Shown: positions 42,005-50,907, counted from the first letter of the stretch. The stretch is 53,073 bases of DNA from Candidatus Binatia bacterium (GCA_023150935.1 JAKLJW010000034.1:8282-61354); one strand, 5' to 3'. Made by a program: numbers and translations. The notes: generated by a model from the letters alone, not told the origin.

Positions 42005-43132
42005 ATGGCACCCCCGCTGCGTAACCTGAAGATGCTCGACCTGTCCCGCCAGCTCCCGGGGCCGTTCTGCTCGCTCATGCTTGCCGATCTCGGCGTCGAC
42101 GTCCTCGTGGTCTCGTCCCCGACCGACGTCATGGGAATCGGCCTGCCGCTCGTGCAACGCAACAAGCGCAGCCTCACCCTCAACCTCAAGCATCCCGAAG
42201 GCAAGGCCCTCTTCTACCGGTTGGCCGAGGACGCCGACATCGTCCTCGAAGGCTTTCGACCGGGGGTCACGGCGCGCCTCGGGATCGATTACGAGACGCT
42301 GGCCCAGCGCAACTCGCGCCTCGTGTACTGTTCGATCTCTGGCTACGGGCAGTACGGTCCGTATCGCGACAAGGTCGGACACGACGTCAATTACCTCGGT
42401 TACGCCGGGGTTCTCGGAGCGGCGGGAACCGCCGGCGGGCCGCCGGCGATCCTGCCCGTCCAGGTCGCCGATATTGGCGGCGGCGCGTTGATGGGCGCCG
42501 TCGGCATCCTCGCCGCCCTCATGGCGCGCGAGCACACCGGGCGCGGTCAGTTCATCGATATCTCGATGATGGACGGCAGCGTGCTGTGGAACGTGTTTCA
42601 CATCCTCCTCTATCTCGTGAGCAGCCAGACGCCCGAACGCGGCAAGACGCGCCTTACCGGGCACCACCCCTGCTACGCGATTTACGAGACCGCGGACGGC
42701 AAGTACGTCACCGTCGGCGCTCTGGAGGAGCACTTCTGGCGCAATCTGTGCGTACAGCTTGGCGTCGAGGAGTTCATCCCCGATCAGTACGCCGAAGGTG
42801 CGCGACGCGACGAGATGTTCCGTGTCATTCGCGACCGCTTCCGGCAGAAGACTCAGGCGCAGTGGCTGGCGCAGCTCGAGCACGTCGATATTTGCTTCGG
42901 CCCGGTCAACAGCGTGGCCGAGGCCTTCGACGACCCTCAGGTCAAAGCCCGCGGTCTGTTTCGCGACCTTGACGGCCTCCGCCTCATTGCCTCGCCTCTC
43001 AAGTTGTCGGCTACCCCGCCGCAAGAGCCGACCCCGCCGCCGGATTTCGGACAGCATACCGACGAGGTGCTGCGCGACCTCGGCCTGTCGGCGGAGCGAA
43101 TCGCCGCGCTCCGCGACGCCGGAGTGGTGTAG
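42005..43132 (+). CDS. Alpha-methylacyl-CoA racemase-like, family III CoA-transferase
   Basis: The 375-aa product belongs to the CaiB/BaiF fold. His126 (GHDVNY), Asp156 (VADIGGG) and Glu241 (GALEE) fall at the positions I recall for the catalytic residues of the Mycobacterium tuberculosis alpha-methylacyl-CoA racemase MCR. This favours a racemase over a CoA-transferase. Such enzymes convert 2R- to 2S-methylacyl-CoA so that branched fatty acids or sterol side chains can enter beta-oxidation. GGAGGA precedes the ATG. An acyl-CoA dehydrogenase follows after 13 bases, consistent with that pathway. Confidence 0.85.
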   Translation: MAPPLRNLKMLDLSRQLPGPFCSLMLADLGVDVLVVSSPTDVMGIGLPLVQRNKRSLTLNLKHPEGKALFYRLAEDADIVLEGFRPGVTARLGIDYETLAQRNSRLVYCSISGYGQYGPYRDKVGHDVNYLGYAGVLGAAGTAGGPPAILPVQVADIGGGALMGAVGILAALMAREHTGRGQFIDISMMDGSVLWNVFHILLYLVSSQTPERGKTRLTGHHPCYAIYETADGKYVTVGALEEHFWRNLCVQLGVEEFIPDQYAEGARRDEMFRVIRDRFRQKTQAQWLAQLEHVDICFGPVNSVAEAFDDPQVKARGLFRDLDGLRLIASPLKLSATPPQEPTPPPDFGQHTDEVLRDLGLSAERIAALRDAGVV

Positions 43133-43145
43133 CGAGGGCCGGCCG

Positions 43146-44285
43146 GTGGACTTCGGTTTCAGCGAAGCCGAGGACGCGCTGCGGGAATCGGCGCGTAAGT
43201 TCCTCGCCTCGAAGTGTCCGATGACGTACGTGCGCGCCATGCTCGAAGACGACACCGGGTACGCCGAGGAGCAGTGGCGGAAGCTGGCCGAACTCGGCTG
43301 GCTGGGTTTGATTTTCCCCGAGGAGTTCGGCGGCGCCGGGCTCGGCATGGTGGAGCTGGTCGTGCTGCTGGAAGAAATGGGCCGCGTGGTCATGCCGGGC
43401 CCGTTCTTCTCCACCGTCGTTCTGGGCGGGGTCGCTCTCGCCCTGGGAGGGTCGAAGGCGCAGCGAACCCGCTACCTCGACCCGCTCGCACGAGGGGCTC
43501 TCAAAGCGACCCTGGCGCAGGTCGAAGACAGCGGCCGGTGGGACGCCGAAGGTATTCGCATGCCGGCACTGAAAACTTCTGGCGGCTTTACTCTGTCGGG
43601 GAGCAAGCTGTTCGTGCCCGATGCGCACGTGGCGGACTTGCTCGTTGTCGCGGCGCGCACGAGCGGCAAGGGGGAGCGTGGGGTTACCCTCTTCCTGGTC
43701 GAGCGCAACCGACCCGGGGTCGGCGTTCGGCTACTGAAGACCATCGACCAGACCCGCAAGCTCTGCGAGGTCACGTTGACGGACGTCGAGGTGCCGGTGG
43801 AAGCCGTCCTCGGCCGCGTCGGGCGGGGATGGCCACTCCTCGACCGGGTCGTCGATCGCGCCCGGGTGGCACTGTGCGCGGAGACGTGCGGCGGTACGCA
43901 GAAGGTACTCGAGATGAGTGTCGACTACGCCAGAGTGCGCGAGCAATTCGGGCGGCCGATCGGCAGTTTTCAGGCTATACAGCACAAGTGCGCCAACATG
44001 ATGGTGCAGGTGGAGAGTGCAAAGTCGGCGACTTATTACGCCGCCTGGGCCGTGGCTAACGACGTCAGCGAAGCGCACCTCGCCGCCTGCATGGCCAAGG
44101 CCTACTGCGCCGACGCCGGCCGCGTCGTGACCGCCGAGGGCATTCAGATCCACGGTGGGATCGGCTTCACCTGGGAACACGACCTGCACCTGTACTTCAA
44201 ACGCGCCAGGGCCTCTGAGGCCGCTTACGGCGACGCCACGTGGCACCGCGAGCTGGTCGCACGGGAAACGCTGGGAAAGCCGTGA
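43146..44285 (+). CDS. Acyl-CoA dehydrogenase
   Basis: The 379-aa FAD enzyme would introduce a trans-2,3 double bond in acyl-CoA. Seen: WRKLAELGWLGLIFPEEFGG with AGLGMVELVVLLEEMGR (N-terminal helical domain), LSGSKLFVPDAHVADLLVV (beta domain), and YARVREQFGRPIGSFQAIQH with AEGIQIHGGIGFTWEHDLHL (C-terminal FAD-binding helices). The GTG at 43146 was chosen for its GAGGG 7 bases upstream. It is probably co-transcribed with the racemase. It resembles FadE-type enzymes linked to sterol or branched-chain breakdown; the exact substrate is unknown. Confidence 0.88.
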   Translation: MDFGFSEAEDALRESARKFLASKCPMTYVRAMLEDDTGYAEEQWRKLAELGWLGLIFPEEFGGAGLGMVELVVLLEEMGRVVMPGPFFSTVVLGGVALALGGSKAQRTRYLDPLARGALKATLAQVEDSGRWDAEGIRMPALKTSGGFTLSGSKLFVPDAHVADLLVVAARTSGKGERGVTLFLVERNRPGVGVRLLKTIDQTRKLCEVTLTDVEVPVEAVLGRVGRGWPLLDRVVDRARVALCAETCGGTQKVLEMSVDYARVREQFGRPIGSFQAIQHKCANMMVQVESAKSATYYAAWAVANDVSEAHLAACMAKAYCADAGRVVTAEGIQIHGGIGFTWEHDLHLYFKRARASEAAYGDATWHRELVARETLGKP

Positions 44286-44331
44286 AGGCCTGGGGGGCCT
44301 GCGGGCTTGGGGGATTGGGGGACATCCCATT

Positions 44332-44388
44332 CACGCCCTCAAGCCCTCATCCCCTCAAGCCCTCATCCCCTCACGCCCTCAAGCCTTC
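44332..44388. repeat. CCCTCAAGCC/CCCTCATCCC tandem repeat
   Basis: About 57 bases of 8-10-base units between the acyl-CoA dehydrogenase and the convergent nitroreductase-like gene. A G-rich stretch (44284-44320) upstream is roughly complementary, so the region can fold back. It resembles the tracts at 1634-1775 and 45925-45972. Confidence 0.75.
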
Positions 44389-44765
44389 CCGCCCCCCACC
44401 TCGACCACTGCGGCCACCGGGTGCTTCCGGCGGCCGCAGAGCTGAATGATCCAGGCCATCGGATACTTGCGGCGGACGAGCTTCAGCACGCGCGCAATCT
44501 CGGTCGGGTCCTCGATGGGTGTGGCGCGCGCGGGTTGCGGGCCGTCGCCGAAGTCGACTTCCACCGTGGGCGTCTTGCGGAGGTTCTTGTACCAGTCCGC
44601 GCTCGCTCCACGCACGTGCTGCACATAAAACCGGCTGGCGTCCGCCACGACGAACCATACCGTCACGGTGTGGCGCTTGCCGCTCTTGCGGCCGACGGTC
44701 GTGAGCCGCACCGTCGACCGCCGCCGGTGGGCGCCGAGATCGACGCTCACCGCGGCACCACCCAT
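44379..44765 (-). CDS. Deazaflavin (F420)-dependent nitroreductase-like protein
   Basis: The 128-aa product resembles the DUF385/Ddn split beta-barrel family: VRLTTVGRKSGKRHTVTVWF, then FYVQHVRGASADWYKNLRKT with PTVEVDF, and a C-terminal LVRRKYPMAWIIQL. These proteins use F420 in several actinobacteria and other lineages. The start is uncertain (ATG at 44765 or GTG at 44750). It lies 32 bases downstream of an LLM-class oxidoreductase on the same strand, which supports F420 use by both (inference). Confidence 0.7.
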   Translation of the reverse strand: MGGAAVSVDLGAHRRRSTVRLTTVGRKSGKRHTVTVWFVVADASRFYVQHVRGASADWYKNLRKTPTVEVDFGDGPQPARATPIEDPTEIARVLKLVRRKYPMAWIIQLCGRRKHPVAAVVEVGGGKA

Positions 44766-44797
44766 ACTGCCGTCTGCCGCAGATCCCCGCGCACCGC

Positions 44798-45811
44798 TTA
44801 CTCCCGAAACGCCGCCACAACCGCACGCCAACGCGCCGCATCGCCGGCATGGAACGGGAAGTAGAACGATACGCGGTCCAGATAACCCGTGTAGCGGCGC
44901 TTGATCAGCGCCGGGATATCCTCGCTGGCGCCGGTAACCGCAAAGACGTCCAGCATTTCGTCGGAGATCTCGTCGGCCATCGCGGTCCACTCCCCGCGTT
45001 TCGAGAGTTCCGTCAGACGCCGGGCGACGTCGCCCCAGCCATGGAGTTCGAGCACCCCCGCGTACGCCGGCGTCGAGGCGTAGAAGGCGATCTGCTGGCG
45101 AACGGGGCCCCTGGCCGCCTCGATTTCTTCGCGCGTGTTGCCGGCAACGACGAATATACTCGACGCCAGTTCGATGTCGCCGCGGGCGCGACCGCCTCTG
45201 GCCAGCCCCTTCTCGATGTTCGGCAGCGTCACCGCCTCCAGATACGCGATGGAATGCAACGGGTGGACATGGAATCCGTCGCACAGCTCGCCCGCAAGGC
45301 GGCACATGTATTCGTTCACACCGGCGATGTAGATGCGCGGGTAGGGCACCGACAGCGGCCCGGGATTGAAGAACGGCGTCATCAGCGTGAAGGTGTAGAA
45401 CTGGCCCTGGAAGTTCGGCCGGGTCCCGTGCTGCCAGCAGTCCCAGGCCGCACGGATCATCAGCAGCATCTCCCGCAGCTTCGGACCCGGCTGCTCCCAC
45501 TTGACGCCGAAGCGGCGCTCGTTGTGGCCCTTGACCTGCGTACCGAGGCCGAGGACGAAGCGGCCGTTCGACAGCGCCTGCAGGTCCCATGCGATCTGCG
45601 CCAGCACCATCGGGCTGCGCGGGAATGCCACCGCGATGGCGGTACCGAGTTCGATCCGTTGCGTATGCTCGGCCGCGAGCACGAGCGGAAAGAAAGGGTC
45701 GTGCGCCGTCTCGGCCGTCCACAAACCATCGAATCCAACGGCCTCGGCGGCCTGCGCCGCGGTGGCAGCGTCCCTGAGCGTTCCCGGCATCAATCCCGTA
45801 TCGATCTTCAT
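44798..45811 (-). CDS. LLM-class F420-dependent oxidoreductase
   Basis: The 337-aa TIM-barrel enzyme has the luciferase-like monooxygenase layout: AEAVGFDGLWTAETAHDPF, QRIELGTAIAVAFPRSPMV, LSNGRFVLGLGTQVKGHNER and YIAGVNEYMCRLAGELCDGF. This pattern fits the TIGR03617 subgroup of F420 enzymes. Substrate and direction (reduction or oxidation) are unknown. It is upstream of the nitroreductase-like gene and probably co-transcribed with it. Its position facing the racemase/acyl-CoA dehydrogenase pair suggests a lipid or sterol context (inference). Confidence 0.85.
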   Translation of the reverse strand: MKIDTGLMPGTLRDAATAAQAAEAVGFDGLWTAETAHDPFFPLVLAAEHTQRIELGTAIAVAFPRSPMVLAQIAWDLQALSNGRFVLGLGTQVKGHNERRFGVKWEQPGPKLREMLLMIRAAWDCWQHGTRPNFQGQFYTFTLMTPFFNPGPLSVPYPRIYIAGVNEYMCRLAGELCDGFHVHPLHSIAYLEAVTLPNIEKGLARGGRARGDIELASSIFVVAGNTREEIEAARGPVRQQIAFYASTPAYAGVLELHGWGDVARRLTELSKRGEWTAMADEISDEMLDVFAVTGASEDIPALIKRRYTGYLDRVSFYFPFHAGDAARWRAVVAAFRE

Positions 45812-45924
45812 CGCACCCTCGCCCGAACCGGAGTGTAGGCGCAGACGCTATCCGAAAGGCACCGCGGACACCACCAACCCCACGGCGAAAACGGCAGGCA
45901 GCTCTTGTTCAGCCTGCCCCCGCC

Positions 45925-45972
45925 TCCCCAAGCCCCCGGGCCCTCAAGCCCTCGCGCCCTCGCGCCCTCCAA
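45925..45972. repeat. CCCTCAAGCC/CCCTCGCG repeat
   Basis: Short run of CCCTCAAGCC and CCCTCGCG units upstream of the TIGR02611-like gene, similar to the tracts at 1634 and 44332. The rest of 45812-46065 shows no gene. Confidence 0.6.
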
Positions 45973-46065
45973 GCGCCGTGGGCGCGTCGTAAGATCGGAC
46001 GGCAAGTGCGGGCGTATTTCATTGCTCGGGCCGCCCCCCCGCGCTATGAACAGGGCGTGGCGCCG

Positions 46066-46431
46066 ATGACCGATCCGCAGCGGTGGGACAACGACCCGGG
46101 ACGCCGGGCGAACGCTTCGCACACCCCGGTGCGCCCGGCGCGGCAGGGCAACGGGTACAATTTCCAGAACATGGTCGGTGCCAGCTTACGCCACGCCCGC
46201 CGCGTCATTGTGCTCGTCGTCGGACTCACGGTGCTCGCTCTGGGCACGGCGCTGATCGTGCTTCCAGGCCCGGCGTTTGTCGTGATTCCGGTCGGGCTTG
46301 CCATTCTCGCCACCGAGTTCGAGTGGGCACGACGGTGGCTGCACCACATCAAGGCCGGGGCGCGGACGCTGGTCGATCGCAACCGGCACCCGCTGCGCAA
46401 CTGGCGCCGCTGGTTCCGCGTCTCGCGGTAA
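46066..46431 (+). CDS. TIGR02611-like two-helix membrane protein
   Basis: The 121-aa product has a Pro/Arg-rich N-terminus and one long hydrophobic region: ARRVIVLVVGLTVLALGTAL, then IVLPGPAFVVIPVGLAILAT, split by the LPGPAF turn into two helices. This fits the PGPGW/TIGR02611 family as I remember it. The basic C-terminus (RNRHPLRNWRRWFRVSR) should face the cytoplasm. Its function is unknown. The start at 46066 is a guess among several; a GTG at 46006 gives a 141-aa form. Confidence 0.6.
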   Translation: MTDPQRWDNDPGRRANASHTPVRPARQGNGYNFQNMVGASLRHARRVIVLVVGLTVLALGTALIVLPGPAFVVIPVGLAILATEFEWARRWLHHIKAGARTLVDRNRHPLRNWRRWFRVSR

Positions 46432-46518
46432 TCCTCCGCACGCGGGCTCTCCTGCGCGTCGCGCACATGGGCTGGTTCGGCACCGCATCTGCTGGCGCCG
46501 CCGAGGCGACCTCTCCTC

Positions 46519-46566
46519 CGTACTCGTACTCGTTCACGTACTCGTACTCGTTCACGTACTCGTACA
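46519..46566. repeat. 18-bp tandem repeat CGTACTCGTACTCGTTCA
   Basis: Two exact tandem units (46519-46536, 46537-46554) and part of a third. A roughly inverted cluster (GTGTACGAGTACGTGTACC, from 46632) lies 70 bases further on, so a large fold-back is possible. The 46432-46766 gap consists mostly of this and the 30-bp repeat at 46697. Confidence 0.75.
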
Positions 46567-46696
46567 CGGCCACTTACTCGTGAACCTCCAACCGCTCGCG
46601 GTCCAACTTCATCGCTGCGTGCCCTCAGTCCGTGTACGAGTACGTGTACCGCTTCGCTGAGTACGTGTACGGAGTGGGAGCCGAACTACGATTCAC

Positions 46697-46760
46697 AACG
46701 CGCGCGGAGCGCACGTTCCACCTTGGATTCAACGCGCGCGGAGCGCACGTTCCACCTTGG
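46697..46760. repeat. 30-bp direct repeat next to the UbiB-like gene
   Basis: The same 30 bases (containing GCGCGCGGAGCGCACGTTCC, ending ACCTTGG) occur at 46697-46726 and 46731-46760, separated by 4 bases. They lie just past the stop codon of the minus-strand UbiB-like gene. Confidence 0.85.
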
Positions 46761-46766
46761 GGACGG

Positions 46767-48113
46767 TCATTGCAGGGGCACGGCGTCGATGCAGCGCTTG
46801 AACTCGCGATGCCAGTTGACGACCGTGCCTGCCTGTTTCAAGTAGGAATCGAGTCCCATCAGGGCGCGCACCAGGAAGACCCGGTGGCCCGGAGCCTTGA
46901 ACACGCGGTTTTCGAAACCGATGGCGGCCACCTCCATGCCCTTCTCCACCGAGTTATATTTGCGCGGGTCGTAAGAACGGTCGCGCAATACCGGCTCGAA
47001 GATCACGTTCATGATCTTCACCAGGGGCTTGGGATCGTCGCCGGCATCCATGAATCCGAGCGCCACGAAACTCTCGGCCATCGCCGCCTCGTCGCGACCG
47101 ATGGTCGCATGGGCCAGACGGTGATACGCCCGGCGGATCGGTTCCGGGAAGACGCGGATCGATCCGAAGTCCAGAATCGCCAGCTTCGGATGGTAGGTCA
47201 CGAGATAATTGCCCGGGTGCGGATCGGTGTGCAGAACCCCGAACTCGAAGACCTGCCGCCACACCACCCTGAAGTACTTGAGAGCCACCCAATCCTTCGT
47301 CGCCTGCTCGACGCCCGGAGCGAGAATGTCCTTGAGCGGATACCCCTCGACCAGGCCCATGGTGAGCACGCGTCGCGAGGACAGCGAAGGATAGACCGCG
47401 GGAATGACGACCTCGTCGTCGGCGGCGAACATCTTCTGAAAGCGCTGGATGTTGCGCGCCTCGTTGACGTAATCGAGTTCTTCGTGCAGGCGCTCCTCGA
47501 GTTCTCGGGCGACGTCGGACTGGTCGATCTTCTGGCGCATGACGTCGCGTCCGATCATCGTGAACGTGTGCAGCAGGGCCTTCATGTTCTGGAGATCCTG
47601 CCGCACCGTCTCCTCGACCCCCGGGTACTGCACCTTCACGACCACGGTCGAACCGTCCTTCAGCCGTGCCCTGTGCACCTGGCCGAGCGACGCCGCCGCG
47701 AACGCCTCTTCCTCGAATTCCGCAAACAGCCGTTCGGGCGGCGAACCGAGCTCGCGCACGATTTGTTTACGGATCAGCGGGTAATCCATCGGCGGCACCG
47801 ACGACTGCACCACGGACAATACGCTCAGGGCTTCCGCGGGCAGGATGTCGTCGCGCATCGACAGCATCTGCACAAGCTTCATGAACGCGCCGCGCAACTC
47901 CTTCGAGCGTTCGACGATCTTGATCGCACTCTTGATGTGGGTGTCGAGCAGCGCCTGCTGGCGCTGGTCGCTCGACCGGAACGGCCACCGCACCGCCTGC
48001 CACACGTAACTCGACCCCACCGAGGTGGCGAGGCCGCCAACGGAAAGCACGCGTTTGGCTCGCCCCTGCGTAATGCGCGTGCGGGGCCTGGCAGCGTCCG
48101 AGGTCTTCGGCAT
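46767..48113 (-). CDS. ABC1/AarF (UbiB-like) atypical kinase
   Basis: The 448-aa product has the atypical kinase motifs: AAASLGQVHRA (Ala-rich loop), VVVKVQYPGV (catalytic Lys), HTDPHPGNYLV (catalytic loop) and LAILDFGSI (DFG). The KxGQ motif appears as FMKLVQML, with Gly replaced by Val, which is unusual. Family members support ubiquinone or lipid metabolism and may be ATPases rather than protein kinases. The ATG at 48113 was chosen over a TTG 21 bases upstream. No ubiquinone genes are adjacent, so the specific role is open. Confidence 0.85.
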   Translation of the reverse strand: MPKTSDAARPRTRITQGRAKRVLSVGGLATSVGSSYVWQAVRWPFRSSDQRQQALLDTHIKSAIKIVERSKELRGAFMKLVQMLSMRDDILPAEALSVLSVVQSSVPPMDYPLIRKQIVRELGSPPERLFAEFEEEAFAAASLGQVHRARLKDGSTVVVKVQYPGVEETVRQDLQNMKALLHTFTMIGRDVMRQKIDQSDVARELEERLHEELDYVNEARNIQRFQKMFAADDEVVIPAVYPSLSSRRVLTMGLVEGYPLKDILAPGVEQATKDWVALKYFRVVWRQVFEFGVLHTDPHPGNYLVTYHPKLAILDFGSIRVFPEPIRRAYHRLAHATIGRDEAAMAESFVALGFMDAGDDPKPLVKIMNVIFEPVLRDRSYDPRKYNSVEKGMEVAAIGFENRVFKAPGHRVFLVRALMGLDSYLKQAGTVVNWHREFKRCIDAVPLQ

Positions 48114-48163
48114 GCGGACCGATTCTAGCGACAATCGCAGCTTTCGGAAGCCGCCGGCCCAAA

Positions 48164-49738
48164 TCAGCGCCCGGTACTCTTCGCCGCGCGAGCCCTGGCT
48201 CGCTTGCCTCTGGCCCGCGACCCGCCGCTTCGCGCTCTCGGCTCGAGTTTCGGGCCTGCGGGCTTGCGGCTTCGGACCTTCGACTTCGGACCGGGAGCCG
48301 CGGACTTCGGACCGGCAGCCTTCGACCTGACGGCTTGAACCCGCGCTCCGCGCTGTTCCGCCGCGCCGCTCTCCCGGGCGCGGCGCGCCGCCACCCAGCC
48401 GGCGCGATGCACCTGCTCGCGGCTGTTGAACACCAGCGCTCCCGCCGGGACGTCACGCCGCACGGTGGTCGCCGTGGCAATGTAGACGTCGTCGCCGATC
48501 GTCACCGGTGCAACCAGTTGCGAATCGCTACCCACCTGGACCCGATCGCCGACGACCGTCTGGTGTTTGCGAAAGCCGTCGTAGTTGCACGTGATCGTCC
48601 CGGCGCCGACATTGACGTCACGCCCCACGCGCACGTCGCCGAGGTAAGCAAGGTGGTTGGCCTTGGTTCCGGGACCGAGCACGGCGTTCTTCGTTTCGAC
48701 GAAGTCGCCGATGTGAACCCCGACGCCGAGGTGGGTTCCCGGCCGCAGATGCGCAAACGGCCCGACGGCAACGTTATCCTCGACTCGCACCTCGGTCATG
48801 ACGACGCCGAACTTGACGTGCACGTCGTTGCCGAGGGTGGCGTCGACGAGAAACGCGCTGCCGTCGAGGCGGCAGTTCTCGCCGATCGCAGTCGCTCCTC
48901 GTAAGGTCACGTTCGGTCCGATCACCGTGTCGCGTCCAATGCGCACTTCGGGCCCGATGTAGGCCGTGGCTGGATCTTCGATAGTCACCCCGGCATCCAT
49001 CCACCGGCTGGTAATTCGCGCCCGCAGTTCGCCTTCGCGCGCCGCCAGATCGCCGCGCGAGCTGATCTGAATGCCCTCGTCGCCCAGCGCCGCCGCACTG
49101 GCGATCGTTAGACCCTGGGCCCGGGCGAGGGCCACTATGTCGGTGAGGTACAGCTCGGCCTGGGCGTTGGTCGGTTCGAGGCCGGCCAGGGCATCGAACA
49201 GGAAGGACGAGGCGGCGCAGTACACACCGACATTGATTTCGCGGATTGCCCGCTCCGCGGGGGTCGCATCGCGCTCTTCGACAATCCTGACGACAGCTCC
49301 GTGTTCGTCGCGCACGACGCGGCCGAAGCCATGCGGATCGTCGACCGTAGCGGTGAGCAGCGACACCGGCGCGTTGGCGGCGCGGTGCGCGGCAACCAGA
49401 TCTCGCAGACTCTCCGGCCGGAGAAAGGGCAGATCGCCGTTGACCAGCAACAGGTCGCCGTCGAAGTCGCCGAGCACACTCCGCGCCGCCACGGTGGCGT
49501 CGCCGGTGCCGCGTTGCTCGGCCTGCACCGCGAAGCGTACCCCGTAGGACAGACAGGCGGCGCGCACCGCTTCGGCCTGGTACCCGACGACGACCACAAT
49601 CGGATCCACACCGATGCCGCGCAGCGCCGACAGCGGGTAAGCGATCAACGGCCGGCCGCCGAGATGGTGCAACACCTTGGCAATCCCGGACTTCATCCGC
49701 GTGCCGAGTCCAGCGGCAAGAACGATGGCTCCGGTCAT
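48164..49738 (-). CDS. glmU: Bifunctional GlmU (UDP-GlcNAc synthesis)
   Basis: The 524-aa product acetylates glucosamine-1-P and then forms UDP-GlcNAc for murein and LPS. Seen: the nucleotidyltransferase start LAAGLGTRMKS (7-17), GTGDATVAA, VNGDLPFL and EINVGVYC. These are followed by a left-handed beta-helix (GPEVRIGRDTVIGPNVTLRG onward) with HLRPGTHLGVGVHIGDFVET and NYDGFRKHQTVVGD. Normal length is about 455 aa; here about 70 extra C-terminal residues are Ala/Arg/Lys/Pro-rich (RSKAAGPKSAAPGPKSKVRS), encoded by a CTTCGGACC-type DNA repeat. The ATG at 49738 gives a standard N-terminus. Confidence 0.92.
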   Translation of the reverse strand: MTGAIVLAAGLGTRMKSGIAKVLHHLGGRPLIAYPLSALRGIGVDPIVVVVGYQAEAVRAACLSYGVRFAVQAEQRGTGDATVAARSVLGDFDGDLLLVNGDLPFLRPESLRDLVAAHRAANAPVSLLTATVDDPHGFGRVVRDEHGAVVRIVEERDATPAERAIREINVGVYCAASSFLFDALAGLEPTNAQAELYLTDIVALARAQGLTIASAAALGDEGIQISSRGDLAAREGELRARITSRWMDAGVTIEDPATAYIGPEVRIGRDTVIGPNVTLRGATAIGENCRLDGSAFLVDATLGNDVHVKFGVVMTEVRVEDNVAVGPFAHLRPGTHLGVGVHIGDFVETKNAVLGPGTKANHLAYLGDVRVGRDVNVGAGTITCNYDGFRKHQTVVGDRVQVGSDSQLVAPVTIGDDVYIATATTVRRDVPAGALVFNSREQVHRAGWVAARRARESGAAEQRGARVQAVRSKAAGPKSAAPGPKSKVRSRKPAGPKLEPRARSGGSRARGKRARARAAKSTGR

Positions 49739-49755
49739 CTGAAGGGTGATTAGAA

Positions 49756-49894
49756 CGTCAGCGCGGGCTGACGCCCGCAACCCATTGCGGATTGCGGAAT
49801 GCGGATTGCGGAACTCATGAATTCGTCGTTCGCAATCCGAAATCCGCATTCCGAAATTCTTCGCACCATGCGATCAAACACGGAACTCGTAAAC
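49756..49894 (-). repeat. Composite dispersed repeat, inverted short copy
   Basis: Read on the minus strand it has the same order as the other copies. First comes a diverged block matching TTTGCGCGCACGGCGCGAAG (49857-49894), then GGGTTGCGGGCG and AGCCCGCGCT (49756-49790). Between them are the paired runs GCGGATTGCGGAATGCGG and GCAATCCGAAATCCGCATTC. It lies upstream of glmU, in the gap to the HEAT gene. Confidence 0.65.
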
Positions 49895-49980
49895 CAGGGG
49901 GCTAAGGGTACATGGAATCGGGATCGCGCCGAGCCAACAAACTGACTCCGAACGGCCAACGACGCTTTCCCGGGTGAGCC

Positions 49981-50742
49981 TTACTGAGGCTCCTCCCCCG
50001 CCTCTCCATCCATCTCGACTATATCCTCCGCCTCTCCACGCACGTCCTCGTCGGGGTCCTTCAGGGCACTATGAATGAGCGGCCACCTGGACTCGTCCTC
50101 GCTGTCCGCCACGATGCGCAGCGCCGCCGCCCGCACATCCGGATCGCTGTCGCCAAGCGCAATCGACAACGCATCCAGCGGCGGGTTGTCGGTAACGAAC
50201 GTCAACTCTTCGAGGGCGGCCAGTCGCACTTCCGGGTCCTGGTCGGACAGCGCCTGAGTAAGAACCGGCACTGCCGAATCGCCTCCGTACGCGTCAAGCG
50301 ACTCCAACGCCCGAATGCGCTCCTCCGGGTCCGGATCGCTCAGGGCTTTGGCGCGCATCACGTCGAACGTCTCGTCCGGCATCCTCGCCGGTTCATCGGC
50401 CGTCGACTCGTCCGCGCCGGCGGCCGCCCGCTTCGGCACGCGCTGGCGGTCCCCAACGGCACGTCCCTCACCGGCACCGCCAACGACGCGGCGATCCCGC
50501 GTCTCCGGTTCGCCGCCCATGGAACGGGAAGAACTTCCCGGATCGCGGCGCTCGGCACGTCGCTCTGAGGAACGCGGCTTGGCCATGGGCATGCCTGCGG
50601 GCGGAACCCCGCGCGCCGCAATCGCCTCACGCCCGGGGGCGTCCTCGTCGACATCCCCGCTCCACGTGAACCAGAGCAAGCCGAGCCCCGCTACAGCAAT
50701 GACCGCTAACACCAGCGGGCCGGCTCCAAACCGCTTGTTCAT
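49981..50742 (-). CDS. Membrane-anchored HEAT-repeat protein
   Basis: The 253-aa product has one N-terminal membrane helix (PLVLAVIAVAGLGLLWF, about 9-25), a charged Pro/Arg linker (about 30-130) and four HEAT-like repeats (RIRALESLDAYGGDSAVPVL, VRLAALEELTFVTDNPPLDA, VRAAALRIVADSEDESRWPL, VRGEAEDIVE). Such repeats form a curved helical surface for protein binding. GAGAGG precedes the ATG at 50742. It is probably anchored with the repeats in the periplasm (inference). The partner is unknown. Confidence 0.8.
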   Translation of the reverse strand: MNKRFGAGPLVLAVIAVAGLGLLWFTWSGDVDEDAPGREAIAARGVPPAGMPMAKPRSSERRAERRDPGSSSRSMGGEPETRDRRVVGGAGEGRAVGDRQRVPKRAAAGADESTADEPARMPDETFDVMRAKALSDPDPEERIRALESLDAYGGDSAVPVLTQALSDQDPEVRLAALEELTFVTDNPPLDALSIALGDSDPDVRAAALRIVADSEDESRWPLIHSALKDPDEDVRGEAEDIVEMDGEAGEEPQ

Positions 50743-50907
50743 AAGTCGCCTCTCGTTCGCGACGCCGCGACCCGGGGGAGGAGGTTGCAAGAACCCGGCG
50801 GCGGAATCGCTCGTATTACCCTCTGAACACTACCTTGCGCCGGAGACGCGGCGCAACCTCTCGGTGGGCAGACCGCCGCCGTCGCCTCCGGCGCGGCCAC
50901 GTAGCGC

